In this document: piece after piece, positions 13,826 through 14,236 of the stretch
Position numbering within the stretch: position 1 is the stretch's first letter
Layout of the letters: the number at the start of each line of letters is the position of its first letter
From: CAYWTX01 sp964461295
GTDB taxonomy: Bacteria; Planctomycetota; Phycisphaerae; SM23-33
Length of the DNA: 14,236 nucleotides
Assembly (NCBI GenBank): GCA_964461295.1
Contig: CAYWTX010000059.1
Span: 1 to 14,236 of the forward strand
Reading direction: 5' to 3'
Made by a program: the position numbers and the translations under genes
Notes under the pieces: generated by a model
Databases searched by the model: none
What the model was told of the DNA's origin: nothing
Seen by the model: the letters and a program-made list of their open reading frames with translations, nothing else

Positions 13826-14236
13826 ATGGCTAGCCAGTTCTACAGCAGTGTCATGGAGACGGTGGTTGCGCGCAACCCGGGAGAGCCGGAGTTCCACCAG
13901 GCGGTGCGCGAGGTGGTCGAATCCATCGAGGTCGTGATCCAGAAGCGCCCGGACCTCGCCAAGGCCAAGATCGTCGAGCGGCTCGTCGAGCCCGAACGCC
14001 AGGTGATGTTCCGCGTGCCCTGGGTGGACGACAAGGGCGAGGTCCGCGTCAACCGCGGCTTCCGCGTGCAGTTCAACAGCGCCATCGGACCCTACAAGGG
14101 CGGCCTGCGCTTCCACCCCTCGGTGTACCTGGGCATCATCAAGTTCCTGGGCTTCGAGCAAATTTTCAAGAACGCCCTGACCACCACGCCCATCGGCGGC
14201 GGCAAGGGCGGCAGCGACTTCGACCCCAAGGGCAAG
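13826..14236 (+). CDS. gdhA: NADP-type glutamate dehydrogenase, N-terminal part, cut by window end
   Basis: The first 137 codons of a hexameric glutamate dehydrogenase, which makes glutamate from 2-oxoglutarate and ammonium in the cytosol, normally with NADPH in this subfamily. The visible part is the substrate domain and closely follows E. coli-type GdhA: EFHQAVREVVESI (22-34), LVEPERQVMFRVPWVDD (53-69), VQFNSAIGPYKGGLRFHPSV (81-100, substrate Lys91), LGFEQIFKNALTT (108-120) and PIGGGKGGSDFDPKGK (122-137, catalytic Lys127). The frame is open to the window edge; the nucleotide-binding domain lies outside. The ATG at 13826 gives the conserved N-terminus, with purine-rich GGGAAAAGG just upstream. 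It is divergent from the LysR gene. Confidence 0.97.
   Translation, partial: MASQFYSSVMETVVARNPGEPEFHQAVREVVESIEVVIQKRPDLAKAKIVERLVEPERQVMFRVPWVDDKGEVRVNRGFRVQFNSAIGPYKGGLRFHPSVYLGIIKFLGFEQIFKNALTTTPIGGGKGGSDFDPKGK

Overview
The window is GC-rich chromosomal DNA with densely packed housekeeping genes on both strands. The mix points to a Planctomycetota-like (perhaps Phycisphaerae-type) bacterium: an OprB-type porin, a DUF1570-type gluzincin protein, a lone GH78 enzyme, small conserved-looking orphan proteins, and purine-rich or hairpin-rich spacers. This placement is an inference from gene content and style; there is no rRNA or tRNA gene to anchor it. The cell should be diderm, because it encodes an outer-membrane porin.

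Layout. 1-320 is a repeat- and hairpin-rich spacer. 321-1250 (-) is ispE of the MEP isoprenoid pathway. 1251-1552 is a second spacer holding a roughly 205-bp imperfect fold-back. 1553-5514 (-) is a compact four-gene operon, transcribed in the order OprB-family porin, cbiM (with a PDGLE tail), cbiQ, cbiO. It encodes an outer-membrane channel plus an ECF-type cobalt/nickel importer, with a sigma70-like promoter directly upstream. 5722-5901 and 6061-6330 (-) are two small orphan genes. 6522-8602 (+) is purA-uppS, overlapping by one base. 8843-11266 (+) is a GH78 alpha-L-rhamnosidase-like protein without a signal peptide. 11433-12695 (+) is an exported HExxH protein of the gluzincin/DUF1570 type. 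12703-13608 (-) is a LysR-type regulator, convergent with the previous gene and divergent from gdhA. gdhA (NADP-type glutamate dehydrogenase) starts at 13826 and runs off the window end.

How the genes work together. IspE supplies isoprenoid precursors, and UppS builds the C55 lipid carrier for envelope glycans; the two are not in one operon here. PurA makes adenylosuccinate and is translationally coupled to UppS. The porin-CbiMQO operon looks like one metal-uptake route crossing both membranes. The LysR gene and gdhA share a 217-bp promoter region with a near-perfect palindrome lying between overlapping promoters, the classic layout for a LysR protein that controls its own gene and its divergent neighbour. 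No CRISPR array, transposase, prophage or defence system is visible. The most notable items are the cysteine-rich porin tied to the metal importer, the LysR-gdhA switch region, and the dispersed-repeat-like hairpins at the left edge.
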